From Amoebophrya sp. A120 (Eukaryota; Sar; Dinophyceae; Syndiniales; Amoebophryaceae), in the NCBI GenBank assembly GCA_905178155.1, contig CAJINV010000018.1:192479-256478 (forward strand): a DNA stretch of 64,000 nucleotides, written 5' to 3'; not shown here. Position 1 is the first letter of the stretch. Below are more notes on the stretch, generated by a model. That model was not told the DNA's origin. It worked only from the letters and a program-made list of their open reading frames with translations, and made no database searches.

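Overview
The window looks like nuclear DNA of a protist, most likely a dinoflagellate-type alveolate. My best guess is the Syndiniales parasite Amoebophrya. The evidence is that the coding sequence is cut up by dozens of short introns that are themselves inverted-repeat mobile elements (introners) with non-GT/AG ends. From general knowledge, introners are reported in Amoebophrya, Polarella and Symbiodiniaceae; the assignment is inference. I see no rRNA, tRNA, CRISPR array, bacterial operon or recognisable housekeeping gene.

Layout. The whole window except one transposon insertion is a single minus-strand gene that runs off both ends. It reads from 64000 down to 1, so the right side is 5'. Between the introns about 33.2 kb is coding. 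After removing one copy of each 5-bp duplication this is about 10,900 codons with no terminator or promoter-sized gap. I recognise no catalytic domain. The protein is mostly charged helix and coiled coil, with Gly-rich stretches (19457-22134) and a hydrophobic hairpin (about 31273-31371).

Introns. I find 86 (the last is cut by the window end). Eighty-five fall into eight inverted-repeat families, here called A-H, with typical sizes A 250-275 bp, B 280-288, C 293-330, D 145-156, E 305-316, F 165-188, G 209-231 and H 209-221. Their interiors are unrelated, yet they share one grammar: tips TATC...GATA (or one-base variants) and a 5-bp target-site duplication. By eye 58 of the 85 complete introns have a perfect 5-bp repeat and 20 match at 4 of 5. 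Removing the element plus one copy of the repeat restores the pre-insertion reading frame at every junction I worked through (introns 2, 3, 4, 16, 18, 21, 22, 23, 29, 36, 39, 42, 47, 49, 50, 51, 69, 70). The same subfamily occurs in both orientations. Introns are sparse and have worn duplications at the 3' side (left), and are dense with crisp duplications at the 5' side (right).

Nested insertion at 39485-47369. A normal-sized family-C introner (330 bp when reassembled) holds a 1.4-kb element with the same tips and its own 5-bp duplication. That element holds an apparently intact 6.1-kb plus-strand Ty1/copia retrotransposon with identical 301-bp LTRs and a full gag-pol frame. The host reading frame is still continuous across the 7.9-kb intron. 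A second oversized intron (36617-37665) holds an unrelated GC-rich insertion with minisatellites.
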